From Balneolaceae bacterium (lineage in GTDB: Bacteria; Bacteroidota; Rhodothermia; Balneolales; Balneolaceae): DNA of 64,000 nucleotides. The position numbers and the translations under genes are program-made. Shown here in pieces: positions 62,988 to 64,000 of the stretch (positions are counted from its first letter, which is position 1; every line of letters starts with the position of its first letter). The notes beneath the pieces are model-generated. The model did not search any database. It was given only the letters and a program-made list of their open reading frames with translations, and was not told where the DNA came from. The stretch lies in NCBI GenBank assembly GCA_017640665.1, contig JAEPQE010000001.1:1-64000 (forward strand), given 5' to 3'.

Positions 62988-63920
62988 TTAATTATCAAAC
63001 AATGCACTGATGGTATCATTGGTGTGGATACGTTGGATTGCTTCTGCAAAAATATTCGCAACACTCAGCACTTTAATCTTTTCAGATGGCTGGCGAAGCG
63101 GAATCGTATCCGTTACTAATAATTCATCAATGGGCGAATCGTCGATTCGCTGGAAAGCCGGTCCCGAGAGTATCGGGTGCGAACAAATCGCAGAAATATT
63201 CAAAGCTCCACGCTCTTTCATAGCGGTAGCAGCATTTGTAAGTGTACCGGCGGTGTCGATCAAATCGTCAACAATCAACACATTCTTGCCTTCCACTTCA
63301 CCAATAATATTCATGATTTCCGATTCGTTCGGCTTTGGTCGGCGTTTGTCGATAAAAGCCAGGGTAGCATTCAACTTCTTAGAGTAGGAACGTGCCATTT
63401 TTAAGCTGCCTACATCAGGTGCTACCACCACCAAATTCTCAATCGGATGCTCGGTGAAGTGGTCGATAAATACCCGACTCGCATAAAGGTGGTCGAGCGG
63501 AATATCGAAGAAACCCTGAATCTGTGCAGCATGTAAATCCATCGTAAGTACCCGATCGGCTCCGGCTTCAACCAACAGATTGGCCATCAATTTCGATCCT
63601 ATAGATACTCTGGGTTGGTCTTTACGGTCCTGGCGTGCATATCCGAAATATGGGATAACAGCGGTTACTCTTTTTACAGAAGCCCGCTTGGCTGCGTCTA
63701 ACATCAATAAAAGTTCGATGATATTATCGCCTGGAGGAGGAGTAGGTTGGACAATAAAAATATCCTCACCGCGAATGCTTTGCTGAAACTTTACATAAAG
63801 TTCTCCATCAGAAAATTTCTTAATGGTAACCTTACCCAAAGTGGTACCATACTCCTTAGCAATGGCGCGAGCCAAAGCCGGATTACTGGTACCGGAAAAT
63901 ATTGCGAGAGGACTTTCCAA
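62988..63920 (-). CDS. prs: ribose-phosphate pyrophosphokinase
   Basis: 310 residues, the usual size. The enzyme makes PRPP from ribose 5-phosphate and ATP, feeding purine, pyrimidine, His, Trp and NAD synthesis. Seen are KFSDGELYVKFQQSIRGED near the start, ARQDRKDQPRVSIGSKL (flexible loop), the metal site MDLHAAQIQGFFDIP and the PRPP loop NVLIVDDLIDTAGTL. The expected start MESPLAIFSG falls on a TTG (63920). The in-frame stop is only three codons upstream and no ATG lies between, so TTG or an ATT (63926) must be used. A weak start in an essential gene is notable. It is the first gene of the prs-rplY-pth-hppA run. Confidence 0.95.
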   Translation of the reverse strand: MESPLAIFSGTSNPALARAIAKEYGTTLGKVTIKKFSDGELYVKFQQSIRGEDIFIVQPTPPPGDNIIELLLMLDAAKRASVKRVTAVIPYFGYARQDRKDQPRVSIGSKLMANLLVEAGADRVLTMDLHAAQIQGFFDIPLDHLYASRVFIDHFTEHPIENLVVVAPDVGSLKMARSYSKKLNATLAFIDKRRPKPNESEIMNIIGEVEGKNVLIVDDLIDTAGTLTNAATAMKERGALNISAICSHPILSGPAFQRIDDSPIDELLVTDTIPLRQPSEKIKVLSVANIFAEAIQRIHTNDTISALFDN

Positions 63921-63964
63921 ATTAATTTGCTAGCACTGAAAAATTTCAGGATTACATAAAACAA

Positions 63965-63988
63965 AAGGATGCATCCTTAATCATCCTT
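63965..63988 (-). terminator. possible terminator upstream of prs
   Basis: On the minus strand, AAGGATG pairs with CATCCTT (63971-63965) across a 10-nt loop and is followed by TTGTTTT. It would end a leftward transcript that enters from beyond the window. A shorter perfect palindrome, AAGGATGCATCCTT, lies inside it. Confidence 0.4.
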
Positions 63989-64000
63989 CTGAGTGTTGTT

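Overview
The window looks like chromosomal DNA from a moderately AT-rich member of the Bacteroidota/Balneolota lineage. A Balneola-like bacterium is my best guess, not proven. The evidence is Bacteroidota-type promoters (TTG, about 20 nt, TANNTTTG), weak ribosome-binding sites at many genes, and families common in that lineage: duplicated FtsX/MacB-type permeases, a feoA-feoA-feoB-Cys-rich protein set, a PD40-amidohydrolase fusion and an L25/Ctc protein with an acidic tail. No phage, insertion sequence or CRISPR array is visible.

Layout. (1) 1-245: promoter and leader of an rRNA operon that runs leftward out of the window. (2) 246-4876: queuosine-precursor transporter, TetR-like regulator overlapping an ABC1/UbiB-like kinase, and a hybrid histidine kinase. 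(3) 5145-12675, all minus strand: hflK-hflC, a membrane SpoIIE/PP2C phosphatase, and a two-component pair made of an NtrY-like kinase and a sigma-54 NtrC-type regulator. (4) 12961-50650, all plus strand: one HlyD-type adaptor, one MacB-type ATPase, fourteen consecutive duplicated MacB/FtsX permeases (about 33 kb, called P1-P14 here) and a second, atypical ATPase. (5) 50776-55633: rnhA, pyrF and a secreted beta-propeller/amidohydrolase. (6) 55729-58470: ferrous iron uptake. (7) 58550-63920: a hypothetical gene, then hppA, pth, rplY and prs, all minus strand.

The most interesting system is region 4. Four intergenic regions hold the same 37-bp element, two 16-bp TGT-N10-ACA palindromes spaced 21 bp apart. 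In each, the element ends exactly 54 bp before the first base of a sigma-54-like TGGYAY-N5-TTG promoter. These sit before the adaptor, P3, P6 and P9. The three internal sites each follow a strong hairpin. The array therefore reads as four transcription units: adaptor-ATPase-P1-P2, P3-P5, P6-P8 and P9-P14-ATPase 2. They are probably switched together by the NtrC-type regulator next door. The first element lies between the regulator and the adaptor and also faces a candidate sigma-54 promoter for the regulator, which suggests autoregulation. One P-loop ATPase and one adaptor may serve many interchangeable permeases. The second ATPase has unusual D-loop and post-signature residues, and P8 has its ribosome-binding site inside a terminator-like hairpin.

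The other regions are mostly housekeeping. Coordinates were read by eye from the sequence, and family names rest on recognised motifs, not on database searches.
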